A DNA stretch of 64,000 nt from Siphlonurus alternatus (GCA_949825025.1 OX463778.1:48880829-48944828), one strand, 5' to 3'; counted from the stretch's first letter, positions 1 to 13,567 are shown. The notes: a model not told the origin generated them from the sequence alone. Translations and numbers: made by a program.

Positions 1-277
1 TTGTATATATGAATATTAACGCTGTTATAGACACTTTATGTTAGCGCCAGCGTACTTAAGTTAATTTTTTATTTATTTCAAATTATGTAGTAACGATGTT
101 ATTGCAGCCACTTGTTTAGACAAGCCGATATAAAGAGCAACGTGGCTTTTTCAAGTAACAGCATGACTTTGGCAACAATTCAAAACCCATTTCATTTTTC
201 ATCCTTAGAAGAATATAATACTTGTGTCTCATTAATTAAATTGAATATCTTATAACAATACAAGAGTCAACAATCAC

Positions 278-444
278 ATAATATAATATAATATAATATA
301 ATATAATATAATATAATATAATATAATATAATATAATATAATATAATATAATATAATATAATATAATATAATATAATATAATATAATATAATATAATATA
401 ATATAATATAATATAATATAATATAATATAATATAATATAATAT
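278..444. repeat. Pentanucleotide microsatellite (TAATA)n
   Basis: A perfect or near-perfect 5-bp repeat of about 33 units of A and T only. It creates a spurious reading frame of repeating YIIL residues on the minus strand, which is not a gene. Confidence 0.97.
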
Positions 445-3400
445 ATATAGACAATTTATTATTGAAATAAATTCATTTTAATATTACATTGTTTACTTAA
501 CTTTCAAAATATGTTTATATACTGTATATAATTAAAGTTTATAAATAATTATGTTACAGTGTAAATCTATGTTATGGTTGTACGTATTCTTTATTATTAT
601 ACTCCATTTGTGCTTTTTTTTTCATTTTATGTATAAAAGTTTAAATGTAAATTTTCAACCATTGTTTTACGTTTTCATTTCAATTAATTTAATATTACAT
701 GGCACAAAGAACAGGTTACCATTTAGTGATGTAACATTATGAAGTTCAGACATTTTCATTTAATTTAATTGACAGCATTTTCATTGATTCTATAGAAACA
801 AAATTTAATCCTCATTTATCAAAATTTCGTATATGATGGTCTTGCCATTATGTTATTTTTAACCATACATAAATAATAATTGGTAAAGTGCTTATTTTAA
901 AATCAACCGTGAACGCCATTCTTCCTCTTGATGAGTTGGCAGCAACAAATCCCCCGTCCGTTCATACTCCCCTTGTGTTTTTAAGAATGAATCGTCCTGG
1001 TTTTCAATGTATACTTTTGTATTTTAAAATAATTTAAATGCGAAGCATAAATTCATCTCTCCATCATACTCTTCTTTATGTTACTTAACGTATGTAATCT
1101 GTGATGCAAACATCAGCAAAATAGAATACAAAAAGATATATTTTATAAATGTATGGATTCATAGTTTTTTTCCTACTACTTTACGAATATAGCCTGCTAT
1201 TATTGAAATATAATATTACACATAAATTGCTATAGTAATGGAAAAAATAAAGATTTTTAAAGCAACAAAAAATACATTTTAAAAAGTGATGTAAAAAATC
1301 ATATATTTCTTTTATTAGAATAAGAATTTTATAACCAAGATATTTTATATGTAAAAAATTTGCCAAGGATATTCTTGTCCAGATGCTACCGATTCCTTTA
1401 TGTTTCATTTCACGAGCACCAAATCTTATTTCATTTTTACTAAATCCAGTGTGGCGTGTAAGCCCCGCCCACGACCTAGTCTATATACCCAAATGTATAA
1501 CAAAAGACAACGATTCTTTCAATGAAATGGTTTTATAACAAAAAATTGAACTGTTTCGATGAGGAGGATAAGAATATCATTTTTACATTTTGCTTACTAT
1601 TATATTTTTTTTCGACTTGGATGTTTTGTGCGAGGTTAGTGAAGGGACAAGCTGCCCCACGTCACCACAGCTCGTCTGACCTCTGAACAATACCCTCATG
1701 TGTATACAACCATCGCTTTTTCCCTTTTTTTTTACTGCTCGTAGAGAGGGGGGGGGGTACACTGTTATTTATCGATCATGCCGGAATAAAAATACAACAG
1801 ACTCGTTTTTTTGTACCTAGAGCGAGCTGATATTAGTTTATATATAATGTCCCCCTGTGTATGTATATTGTTACAAATGCCTTATCGATGTCATACATTA
1901 TAACAACCAACAAATAATATTGTCGTTAGAAATTATTCATATATTACCATATGTACAACAATATTTTTAAACAAGTAGATATTATATCAGTCATTATTTT
2001 AATGTAAAAATATATACAGTATGATTGTGTATGTTATTATCTTTACAAGTGATCAGATTATCAAATATGTATACTTCTCAAATTTATAAAATAAAGGCGG
2101 ATTCACATGGCGATTTTTATCATGCGACGCGTCACGAATAATGTGCACTTGCTGTGACATCCATTGACGGCCATATTTGACGATTTAAAAAAAGAACATC
2201 ACAATTAACGCGATTTCGCTGCCGCAACCTGGCGAATTCGCTCGCCGTATATTAGGATTTCACAACTTGTGTGACAAAATCGCCTGCGCCCGACGACACA
2301 ACGACTTGTGGTTAGGCAACTCTTCGAACAGCCATGTGCAGCGGAACGTACGCTCTTACAGGGGCAACGACTTTTCGCAATTATTGTTCATTTATCATTA
2401 AATTTTATTTCTCCTTTCACTATATGCACCAAAGTTCACTTAAGTACCCATTTAATGATGTATTATAATGACAGGGACAACTAATTAACCTTGATATTTA
2501 ATTACCAGCTGCTATATAGGCACAAGTTCTGGAAAAATTTTGATTCATTTTATGTAGGGAAAAAAAAGTCAATATATTTTTGTTTCAAATCAACGAACTC
2601 AACAGAACTTTATAGAAAGATAATAAAAATTAAAATTACAAAAAGAATAGTAAAATTATTTTATTATTATTTAAATTTTCTTGTTTAAATATTCCTGTAA
2701 AATCAAGCAGGCAATATATTCGTGAGTTCAGTAAAACTGAGCAAGTTAAGCTGCCTGTACTGTAACCTATCACAATGACTTATTTTATAGCTTCGGTAAA
2801 AGCTTCTCTGTGTGTGTGGCTTTAATGTTACATCAATTTAGCATTTAGCGCGCGTCGTACAGCTGACAAATGATCTCTCCATCTATCTCGAGCAGCAGCT
2901 ACATGTGTACACATGTACGCGATCGAAACTCACTAAGCTGCACTGGGGCAGTAAGCCGCTCGATTGGTCTGACGTGCTGGAGAAGAGGTGCTGACACGTG
3001 ACGTGACACGAGGGCTAATAGTGACGTCACCACTACCTCAGTGCCTCTGGTGGTCAATAACTAAACTTCCATTGAGGTGAGAATCCGGTTTTAGATAAAT
3101 ATAGTTCATATAGAAACACTCACTGTGTTATGAACGAAAATAGGAAAAATGAATTAGTATGATAAATATTGTAAATATAACTAGTCAATTTTTTTTATGG
3201 CTTATTGTTAGTTGAAATTTACTATGATCATAAAAAAATATAAAATATATATATTTTGAAATATAGCCATAAATAGGATCACATTTGGCACAATATTGAT
3301 CATTTCCATTTTATGGTTAGTGTTAATAAAAACAAACTTTGCTATAGTGCAAAGTTTTGTACATTTTTTTTCTTCATATTAAAATATATTGAATTAATGT

Positions 3401-5782
3401 AGCAATGAAATATTTTATATCCAAATCTGTATATAACTTTATATACAGTCACTGCATGTAATATATGAGACTGAATGAGGCAAATTGAACACTTCCTTGA
3501 ATCTTTTTAATATATCCTGCTTATTTATGTGTGAAAATCATGCATTGGAGTATTGTTATACATTGTATTGAAAATCGAAGCACACATTATTACCGTTAAC
3601 AGATATTGATATCCAGATATACTGTAGATGAAAATATATGTCTAGCCATAAAGTCTTAATTTTTAGCTTTTTCTTTGTCAGATTTTTTTTCAGAAAAGTC
3701 ATCTTAAGAAATTTTAGTGTCCGTGCATGCTTAAAAGCGACTCAAGCTATTTGGCTTCTTTTAATTATTTTCATCTCTCTCATTTTTTCATTTTTTTTTT
3801 TTTTTTTTTTTTCCTAGCAAATTTCATGTGTTGAATCATATGACGGAAGAATTCTTGAGAAGAAAAATTAAAAAAAAAAATGTTTTACTTCTACAAATTT
3901 CAAGTCCTTTTTTTATTATTTAAAAAAAAAACTAAAAAGTGCTGAAGCAAGTAAAAAAATCCCTCTTGAATTCTTTTACTTGTAATTAAAAACCTCACAA
4001 CGAGTGTAAGAGAGAGAAAAAAATAAAGAACAAACATATTTTTACATTTTTTATTTAAAAACTAAAGGGAGACATCTCACTTGAATTTACAAGACAAATT
4101 TCTTCTTGCTCATTATTGTTCTCGCTCTTGTTATAAGTTTTCCCTGCTTGTTGTGTGGGAGGCTACTTCTTAATTAGTGGCGGCCTGCGAGTTGAGGGCA
4201 CGCAAGTGAGCAGCCAGTAGGCACGCGTGACCTCGTAGAGCCCCTGAGAGCACGAAGAAAATACTTAAATGGTTATTATAACGGAAGGTAAAGTTAATAT
4301 CGTATTCTTTGCACCTGTTCCACGAGTCAATAATTAATTTTTAGAAGTCCACTGCTCTAATTCAACGTGAATATAGCTGACAAGTGTAAATAAAAATAAA
4401 ATACCATGAAATTGATTTTTTTTTTAAATAACACATCAATTCAATAACATTTCAAAATTATTAACCAAACATTGAGACCCAAATAAACTACAATTAAAAC
4501 TGCAGAGTGCATGATATTCGCGACTTTATAAGAGTTTAGAGATATGGGACATAGCTTAATTGTTTTGAAGTATAACATCAATTACTATAAATCAGTTTTT
4601 ATTTTATAACAAATGATACAGTTTTGTTTATCTTTGAGTGGCAATATAAAATTGAATCTTTAAATTGCTATGTATTATATTGTGGATCATAACTCTCTTA
4701 CATTAATAAATGTTTCACATTACACTTCACTTCTATTCGTTTTGTATATTATTATGTTTATTTGTTAATATTTTCTCTATACTTTGTATTTTTAAACCCA
4801 ATAAACAATTATAAAAAAAAATAATGCAAGAACTGGATCCTGTAATTTTTATTACGATGAAAGACCTCTGTGAATACAAAAGAGACAATGTGGATGACAG
4901 TTTTTGTATGGAAAAAATAAAGATAACACCTTCTTATGTTGCTCTCAACAATATTCACAGAATTTATGGAACTTCAGAATACTCACAATGTGAGGGGGGA
5001 ACAACTGATAACAACTTTTTTTTAGATATGAAGACGTGTAAAATAATATGTTTCATAATTTTATAGATTTATTGCTTATTGAATAAAATGTATTTTGGTA
5101 TATCAAGCTAACTCAGTATTATTAAGTTCATGTATTAACATAATTACATGAAAAAATACTGAATAAATAACAAGCTCCACCATATTAATTCCATTCAATA
5201 TAGAAAAGAAGCCCAATGAATCAACTTTGTATAGTGTTAGTCAAAGTATTTCTGTCTGAGATAGGGTTTATATATAGGCTTAGGCATTTACCAACTCTGC
5301 CTTGATATAATACATTACAACGTGTGGAAATTTTTACACTTCAAGTTACAACTATGCATACTGACTGAGCTCTATTTTTAATAAAACAACACAATAATTC
5401 AAAAGTTAAGATACTTATAAAAAAAAATATCTAAATTTATTTGCACTTTACTGTAATGTGTAATTTTTGTTGGACCACAAAAATGGCGTGGTGAAATTTA
5501 TTGGTGTTGGGGTTGCTGATTTATATCGTGCTGTTTGCGGCAGGGCCGAGCACGCAACACGAAGCAGCTGATTTAGAATCCAGGCAATGTGGCGTGTAAT
5601 TGTGCTGTATATCCCAGCACATTTTCAAATCCAGTATTGAGTAAGACGCTAACATCCAACATGCAAGGGTTAATCACGTTTTCATTGTTGTAACTTGTTT
5701 CTGTTTGCAGGTGAGACAAACCACGTGGTACAACAAGTGACGTCATAGTTCCAGGCAGGGCAAGTACCAACAAGTATGATCT
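445..5782. other. AT-rich intergenic stretch, no gene seen
   Basis: No reading frame here has coding character. The stretch contains homopolymer A/T runs, for example poly(T) near 3790-3812, and a less AT-rich island at about 2869-3070 with a TGACGTCA site (3022-3029), CACGTG-like E-boxes and CAGCTG. An island around 2095-2350 looks like a decayed repeat, with CGATTT and AAATCGC motifs in both orientations. Short frames such as 4824-5066 resemble nothing known. Confidence 0.6.
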
Positions 5783-5860
5783 ATGGTCTTTATTTATTCA
5801 TTGTACATTCAGCCACAAGGGCTGAGGCTATTCAGGGAATTCAATCCCTCTTTAGCCGTA
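5783..5860 (-). repeat. Retroposon-like 3' tail (minus strand)
   Basis: Read on the minus strand, a non-AT-rich segment ends in AATAAATAAAGACC. A second segment at 43481-43520 has a comparable less AT-rich piece followed by AATAAAGACGA and then a long (TTTA)n run. Shared AATAAAGAC ends followed by simple sequence resemble 3' ends of non-LTR retrotransposons or SINEs. The family assignment is inference. Confidence 0.4.
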
Positions 5861-8160
5861 GTATATACATAAATTTTTGTTGAGATTTTTAGAAGAATAG
5901 AACATGAGATATATATAATTACATAGAAAAAAAAATACATAGAAAATAATAGTTTACCCTAAGATTCTAATACAATATGGTATACAATATATCTATGGTC
6001 AGTTTTGTACGCTTTTGTCATGGAGCATTTTCTGCAAGAACAATTTTATTAATGAATAAGTTAGTGAAATCTAAAATAGTAATAATTTCCAACTTTGGGC
6101 TCAGTTGGAAAATTAACATACAACGTTCCGAGTTTACTACATCGTGCTCCAAGTATACATGCTCCAATGGAAAAATAAGTTTAGTATTTGCACGAGAAGA
6201 AACTGAAATGATTCTTGCTCCATTTCTATTCTAGTCTTTTTTGTGTTTGTTTATACAGTATATTTTTCATAGTCTGCGTCAGTAGTTTTGATCTTTGTGA
6301 AGTTACAAAATTTTAAATAGATTTGAAAATCTATCAACATCTCATAATTTCGGCTAGTTATTAACTTAACGTGACTGTCACTCTCAACCTGGGCAAAATT
6401 ATAAACTACAAAATGAAAGTATTTTACTAAAATATAAAAAAATTTATTTGACACTTTAAATAGTGAATTCACCGTCATGTTTTTACTATTATTGAAATAT
6501 GTACATTGTAGATCTGTGCAAAAACAAACTGATATTACGGTAAATAATTCAAAAATTTCACACAATTTTTTTACTTGATTTACAAGCGTCTGTTACAATT
6601 GGACGGATCACTGTACCTTGCGAGGGTCAGGGACAGTTGATTACAGAGTTGCGGCGTCGTGTTTGGCCACGCATCTTGACGTGTCGTATTAAAGCCGAAC
6701 CACCGGTCGAGGGCTCGAGAACAGCGAGTGCCATCTATCACCCTCCGCGCGCACCCGCAGCGAAGACCGCTTTGCATGGACAAACTTAATTGTTAGTAAT
6801 GCATAATTGGCTGTAGCATATTATTATAATAACGTTGCTGTGTGATATGTTAAAATGACAGGCTTTTTTGTCTGTATGTAGATAGAGTAATTTTTTTAAT
6901 GAATTACCACAGGCAAAAGATACATACAATTTTTATTTGATGTTTCATATGAATCATAACTTATTGAGGGTTTATTTTTCGATATTGCGATTAATAAATT
7001 TTTTTTATTAATTTATGTCCAGGGCATTGAATTAATTTTAAGCAAATTTCATATCATAGACATAATACAGATTTAGGAATGTTTTAATGTGGGTTACATG
7101 TATATCTACGTATGCCACATAAACTATGTAGAGCTTTTTTGGTTTTTTCTATTTTGTTATTAAACTTATGAGAACTTCCAAGCACTTCTTCAAAACTTCA
7201 TTTTTTTTAACCAGCTCCTTTGAGTAAATATTGCCTTACTTCATGTTAACGGTTACATTTGGTTTATTTTGGGCTAGTGGGAATTTTTGATGCAATTTTT
7301 TCAATCTCAAGAATTCAAATCTTACCCTAAAATAAAATTTTCACAGAGCCAATTTTGTAACATAAAGAAATTGTTATAAAATTAATAAAATTATCTATAG
7401 CCAAGGATGCTGGAATAAAAAACATTTTTGGTCTAACTTACACTCTGGTAAATATACAACCTCTTTTATCTCGATATTTCGTAAACCTGGGACAGAAGGA
7501 CGTTCAAATATCGATACGATAGCTTAAGATCACGTTACTACCCACCTCGGCATAAAAAAATGTTAAATTGTATTCTTAAGCAAAACTCTTTGCTTGTATT
7601 TAATAAACAGAAGAAAATCGACAAGGAAAAACTTTCTAAAAAGTAAACGTACATATAAAAAGCTATTTTATATAGACTTTTGAAAGGGTTTTGATTACAG
7701 TCAGATACAGTCAAGTTAAGTTAGTTTTTCATGTTTTTATTTCAATATGTTTTTGCTCTTTAATTTATTTTTCTTTGATATGAAAATTTATATTTGAGCA
7801 GAATAAATAGCGTGGAATTGTTTATCTTGGAACTATATAATATTTTTTATTATGAAATTTTATTTTCTTCAGAAAATAAGAAATTGATTTTCAAGAAATG
7901 TGTTGTAAAATTATTATATAATAATATATATAATATATTAATATATAATTATATATTAATATTTTCAGGTTTATCTTTATTTTTATATATTATCCGAATA
8001 TTTAATAACTTAGCATTATTTTTAAAAAAATGATGTGCCTTTTAAATAACGTAATATGATACGTTATTTAAGGACGCTCCCACACCTCGAGGCAATCAGG
8101 ACGTAACTGAAGATATCATACCCTGATTATTTTATGACCATGCAGTGCATAGAAAATATA
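5861..8160. other. Intergenic, one GC-richer island
   Basis: Mostly AT-rich with no supportable gene. An island at about 6585-6785 has balanced composition. On the minus strand it keeps an open frame from an ATG that runs into a GTACAG donor-like site near 6623. It matches no family I recognise, so it is not called as an exon. Confidence 0.5.
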
Positions 8161-8318
8161 TAGGGTGCAATTCACGAAGTAGTTAGCCAGGTTTCTAACC
8201 ACGTTTTGCTTAACCACGTTTAACTATACCTGTTTTATGTGTTAAAACCACCTAGTTAAACGTGGTTAAGCTAAGCGTGGTTAGAAACCTGACTAACTGC
8301 TTCGTGAATCGTGGCCTA
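8161..8318. mobile_element. Foldback MITE, 'AACCACGTTTA' family, copy 1
   Basis: An almost complete hairpin. The left arm begins GGGTGCAATTCACGAAG and the right arm ends CTTCGTGAATCGTGGCC; internal AACCACGTTTA blocks occur in both orientations. TA flanks both sides, consistent with a TA target duplication. There is no coding capacity. Related copies lie at 38212-38304 (partial), 41735-41872, 52895-52980 (degraded) and 62085-62238. Confidence 0.85.
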
Positions 8319-9189
8319 TGACTCTTATTAGATCTGTCTTTGTGAGAAGTTACAAAAAGGCCCAGTATCATACATCTCCATGTAAGTAATTTCTTGAACA
8401 ACAACACTGACAAGAGCCTAAAATATATCAGTTGACTATAATGAATTATTCATAATTATTTAATTATTGTGTAATTGAATTTGGTATTATATTTTTTTAA
8501 TTTATATAGATATTATAAAGATTTTTGTGTGATTATGATTTTTACTGCATAATACCTTACAGTCATGTAATATATAGAACTCATAAACCTCTTTAAGTAC
8601 TTTATAAAAAAATATATAACTTACTGTAAATTTGATAAGTATCAATACAGAAGTAGATGAAAAATCAAATGCAAGTAATAAACATCCCAAGCGGTCTCGT
8701 TACGCTGGTGTCAAGCGCCACTAATTCACTTGCTGCTGCGGTGTGTGGGGGTCGCTATCTCGTGCATGCTCCAAGGAATACGCCCCCTCAACAAGATTGA
8801 ATGCCTGCCATTTTTTTTGTACCCCACATCACATTAAGTCTGCACGCCTTTTGAATTTAACCTAAGCAAAAAGATACTGAGCAAGCAAGCAAACAACTTT
8901 CATAACATTTCCATAGAGTTTGCTCTTTTTTTTTATAACCAACAAAGTATAAAGGTCTTCATGGAAATTTAGACATGCAGCTAAATTTTGAAGAATGGAA
9001 TTTCTTTTTAAGAAATTTAAATTCAGCTACTCAGATTTTAAAATGCCAGCTTTGTTAAACATAAATACTTAACAAAATGAAAGTTATCTTATACTGAAAA
9101 TACGTTAGCAAAATAATTATTAAATATACAAAATACTTAGAAATTTAAGCTCCAAAATCAAATCCACTTGAAATGTAGGCAACCCCTCC
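8319..9189. other. Intergenic, nothing recognised
   Basis: AT-rich sequence with homopolymer tracts. A short less AT-rich piece near 8690-8800 has no recognisable gene. Confidence 0.5.
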
Positions 9190-9470
9190 TACTTAGCGAA
9201 CAGCTGTTTTGATGACGTCACAGGGTTCCCATGACGTCATGAGCTATGAGTCACGGCCTGTGGTGATCGTTAGAGACCCGGCCAATTGTCTGCTAATGAA
9301 GCCGCAATTAATGTCCGGCTTTAATTAAAGAGACTGTTTGAGAGCTCCAAGCCGCCCGCCGTCTGGTCGTCACCTGCAGCCTCTTGACAGATCACAGACG
9401 GAGTGATTTTACATGAGTCTCTTCATAAGCTTGAATTATTTATGTCTGGCATCGACGATCGATAGCCCTT
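9190..9470. promoter_or_regulatory. Candidate enhancer: dense transcription-factor motifs
   Basis: A complex-sequence island in AT-rich surroundings. In order it carries a CAGCTG E-box, two TGACGTCA palindromes (9213-9220 and 9232-9239), a TGAGTCA AP-1 site, a TGTGGT Runx-like core, and TAAT/ATTA homeodomain cores including CTTTAATTAAAG. There is no open frame of note. The motif matches are seen directly; enhancer function is inference, and motif clusters can arise by chance. Confidence 0.35.
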
Positions 9471-9597
9471 GTTAGTTATCTTACAATCAGTGTGTTGTGT
9501 TAGACGGCATAGAAAATGTATTCGAAAATCTCATCATATGGCTGTATGTTTTAAATAAAGAAGAGATTTTATCATAAATAGATTTTCATAATATTAT

Positions 9598-9835
9598 TTA
9601 TACACTGCCACAATATGCATGTAAAGTAATTGAAACGGCACAGTCGAGTGCATTCTCCATCAACTCTCTGGCTCCAAGCAGACGTGTCCGAGGAAGCACG
9701 AGAGACGAGGGGCTTTGTTCCTGCACGAGGACTGGACGATAAACATGACGTGAGGCTTCCGGTCTGAACGTCAGCCGTGCAACAATAGACTGTGTATTGC
9801 GGGAGAGCAGGTCAGCCAAGCCCGCTGCAATGTAT
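9598..9835 (-). other. Unassigned GC-richer island with open frame
   Basis: On the minus strand an open frame of about 73 codons follows a TTGCAG acceptor-like site near 9830. Its composition contrasts with the flanks. The predicted peptide has no recognisable domain. It could be an exon, an old retroposed fragment or chance, so no function is proposed. Confidence 0.25.
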
Positions 9836-9936
9836 CATGTTGCAAGTTACTTTTTGTGTTCACCCAACCAAACAAAGACATTAGGATTCATAGCAAAAGT
9901 ATATCAAAATATTACTTATAAAATTTATGATAGCTA

Positions 9937-10143
9937 TATCGTCCCTCGTCCGCAATAATGAGCTATCTGCTCCACGATCTCGTTGCAATAATGAGCTGTC
10001 TGCTATTTCAGATGAACGCAATATTGAGCTATAAATCGGTATAAAATAAGGCTCAAAATTATGCTCACCTGAAAGAGCAGACAGCTCATTATTGCAACGA
10101 GATCGTGGAGCAGATAGCTCATTATTGCGGAAGAGGGACGATA
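9937..10143. mobile_element. Foldback MITE with ~67-bp near-perfect arms
   Basis: The left arm starts TCGTCCCTCGTCCGCAATAA and the right arm ends in the near-exact complement. TA lies on each side (9937-9938 and 10142-10143), fitting a TA target duplication. The loop is about 70 bp. Arms this similar suggest a fairly recent insertion. It encodes nothing. Confidence 0.88.
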
Positions 10144-12128
10144 TACTTAAAATAGTGTTAATTTTGATATCTTGCATACGTAACATATAATATATTTAAC
10201 AAGTTAATTTCACAGTTAATTAAGCTGGGTACTTGGTCATGACGCACGGAGAGACACACTTGGCGCCATGCGTGGTGCAATTACAGTTACGTGGCGCCTC
10301 CCTACCAGCTGCCCACGAGGTGTGACTCTCTGCAATTACCCCTCACTTTGTTTCTCTGTCTAAACCTCCCCCTTAGTCTCATCTGCAGCTGCCCCTAGCA
10401 GGGTGAGTTGTTGGCAACCCTTCGCAAATTCGTGCCTAATTATGTGAAAGTGCAGATGAAAGAGTGCCCCCAATTATGCGCACCCACAGTTTTATATCGT
10501 CACTGTTTTGATTTCAATATGGATTTTTTAAATTATTTAAAAATTCAGATTACTTTGAAAAACATTAAATTTTATTCTATTAATTAATTAAAATTAATTA
10601 AAATTACAATTATATTTTTTATGGTTGTTAACATATTTTAATTTTAAATTATTTAAAATTTCAGATTACTTTGAAAAACATTAAATTTTATTCTATTAAT
10701 TAATTAAAATTACAATTATATTTTTTATGGTTGTTAACAAATTATTTATATGCATAAAAATGCATATTCTTCAAGCAAAAACTATAATATAAAATAATCA
10801 TATATTTCATAAAAAAAAATAACATTTTATTCTGATCAATTTAGTTATTAAGACAAAAATTTACTTTTAAATTAAATTAAATTTTATTCCAGGAATCATT
10901 TATTTTTATTATTCAGTTATTACTTTATTGCTTGATCAAACAGTTCACTAAGAATAACACAATAATTTTAATTGCTTACTAATAAAATAACAAAAATATA
11001 TATCATCAATTAAAATAATATATCAACAATTTTCAAAATCCAATCACACAGTTCTTAATGTTCATTTTGTTTTAGAGTGTCAGATATTAAAGCTTTAATT
11101 GAGTGAAACATTGTGTTGGAGCAAATCAATTTTAATAAAGTTACAATTGTAATTTGCTATATATATATAACTGGTTTACATTTAATACGTATTGATTTCA
11201 AAAGGGAAATTATTTGACATTTAGCTTGAGGTTATGGTATCTCTATATACGTATATACATTAGTTCTTTTGTCTATTTCAATCAAACAAAGTCACTATTA
11301 TAACTTTTTACCATTACAGACAGCAAGTAATTGAGAGAGGGAAATCACATGCATCATTATAAACGCTTCCAGTCATGCGGGGTGCTCTTATTCGTATTAT
11401 GATTATTCGAATAAAATGTTTTATATAATCATTACCATCATGGCATTAAAATTGAATTATTTTAATATTATAGAATTATCAAATGTATATAGCAAATTTA
11501 GTGACTGAAACGTGAAAATTGTATATTATATATAACATCATACATACTAATGTTAAAATATAGTACAAAAATGTGTTGATAAAGTTATAGGGGAAATAAG
11601 GAAAAAGTGTGATTAATTCATTCAAATTCATCACAGAAGGAAGAATGTGTATATAGTGTCTGAGCTAATTGCCGTATTTTCGTTGAACAAAATATCACTC
11701 AAGTCAATCCTATTGGTTTTCAAATTTAATTAATATACCATAAAATGACATAAATTGATATTAATTAGAAGCAAATTTATAACAGGTTGTTTGTCTGTTT
11801 TGCTATATAATTATAGAGAACATGTAAATAAACAAATTGGTATAAATAAACGTATGATTAGAATGTGTCCTAATTTTTCTTTTAAAAATAAAATGAAATT
11901 TTTACAAAATGAATCAATAAAAAAAGACCGTGACAGTATGATTAGGTTGACCCATTTTTATTGTCCTCGGAGTGCTAAAGTTTTTTGGCAACTGATTCAG
12001 CAATGAAGGAGAAAACGAGTTTATATATTAACAATATAACAATAAAATATATTTTTCAATGTTAAACTATAAGAAAATGAATCTTAAGTTAGTAAAATGT
12101 TACACAACATAAAAGTTTGGGTGAGTTT
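10144..12128. other. Intergenic with a tandem duplication
   Basis: A less AT-rich segment at about 10210-10440 contains an AGGGTGAGTTG donor-like site but no clear exon. After it the DNA is AT-rich, with an imperfect tandem duplication at 10527-10742. No gene is supported. Confidence 0.5.
10527..10742. repeat. Two-copy imperfect tandem duplication (~105 bp)
   Basis: Two consecutive blocks share TTCAGATTACTTTGAAAAAC, then a run of ATTAATTAATTAAAAT type, then TTTTTTATGGTTGTTAACA. The second copy lacks one short AATTAATTAAA segment. Confidence 0.9.
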
Positions 12129-12288
12129 AGTTTAGCTGTTCGACCACCAGGTGTCAGTATATTCGAAGGCGAGCCGGCAGTATTCAGAGAACCTCTGACG
12201 GGTGTAGCTGGTGCAACTCCCGTGTTCTGATACTTCCGCGAGGTGCAAGGAGGAGAGTTTTGTGACACTCGGGACACTATGGCGTGAG

Positions 12289-12376
12289 ATGGGCCGGCTA
12301 GGTGTCACCCCCTTACTGCTGCTTCTGTGGGCTATAGCCCCGAACTTGGACGTGGTACATGCAGCATCCGATGTCG
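12289..12376 (+). CDS. Candidate first coding exon of a secreted or membrane protein
   Basis: The ATG at 12289 opens 29 codons giving a convincing signal peptide: MGR followed by a leucine-rich core (about residues 8-16) and a small-residue cleavage site near HA/AS. The exon stops at a strong donor, G|GTGAGT (12377-12382), in phase 1. It lies in a less AT-rich island with balanced codon use. A two-codon upstream ORF (ATG GCG TGA, 12279-12287) could damp translation. A possible acceptor, GCTCCAG at about 12758-12764, would continue in frame for about 50 codons, but that extension resembles nothing known and is not called. The rest of the gene is not found in this window. The protein family is not recognised. 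Confidence 0.45.
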
Positions 12377-13517
12377 GTGAGTCATCAACACCACGTGCTA
12401 CTGTAATCACAATTATATCTCAATGTTAACGTGATTTTATCAAGTGACAATGTGTTGAACAGACATGCGTCTCAACAATGAAATTTTATTATGTACGATA
12501 AGTCACATTTTATTTAAAAGATTTGACATATATATATATTTTATTTTAATTTATAAAAAAAAAAATAAGTTTAGGGGATACCTATACGTTAAATTTTCTA
12601 GAAAATTAAATAAGGAATTGTTTCATAAACTTCAAACTCATCGCACTTGTAAGATCAGAGTAAGGAACGTTACCTCTGCTAGTTGTCACGCAGTCTATGG
12701 AGGCGTAGTGTACTTGAAAAACATTTTTATAAATCTTCAAATCTTTGTTTCTTGCTCCAGTAGAGGTTTCGTTCGTGCTGTCGCGAGGTGGACGCACAAT
12801 TTCAGCCTCTTTTCAGATGCTTCTTATAAAGACTTGGACGAAGCTAACCTTGGTGCTGTAACTTATAGCTCTAAAATAAATGGAAAGAGAAAAATTAAGG
12901 AAACATATTAATATTTCTTACAGGCTTACCAAGTAAGAGTCTATAAGGGTATAAGGTATATAAATTTTAATTGTGAAATGTAAATTATTTAAAAAAAAAA
13001 AATGAAATTAACTATGAACAATATTTATACTTCAGTACACAATATAAAGTTATTATATCTGATTAAATTTCGTTTTTATTAAGTCCGTCAATTTTTACTT
13101 GCCTTCAAATAAAAACTTAGCGTAAATACAATTTTGTTATAAAATACACGCACCTAAAATTAACAAAAAATACTTCAAACATGTTGAAAACAAAAATCAC
13201 ACAGAAAAAAAAAGAAATAAATTTATTATATATGTTTATGAATATTGTTGGAATGATTAAATTAAGCTTATAAATTTTGATAATGTTGCTTTGGCTTTTG
13301 CTTACCCAGGGGGAAAGTTCTCCATTATTTTGCAGACATCCTGTACCGTTTATATGGGAGTGCTTTATGAATAAGAATGTTCTCCAGACAACGCAATTTT
13401 ACGTTATGTTTTTAAGGGGAGTTAGCGTATAAAATGAATTAATGCTAATTTTAAAACACTTTTGTTATCACTGCATATTATAACAAAAGATATTTAGAAA
13501 AAGAAGAAAATTTACGG

Positions 13518-13518
13518 G

Positions 13519-13564
<46 letters not shown>
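13518..13564. repeat. (GA)n microsatellite
   Basis: Dinucleotide run with one interruption near its start. Confidence 0.95.

Positions 13565-13567
<3 letters not shown>

Noticed and set aside
4824..5066. 80-codon plus-strand frame
   Set aside because: AT-rich with no domain, signal peptide or splice context.
12606..12911. Open frames on both strands after the 12289 exon
   Set aside because: Composition and peptide look non-coding. A possible acceptor at about 12764 exists, but the continuation matches nothing and lacks a clear donor.
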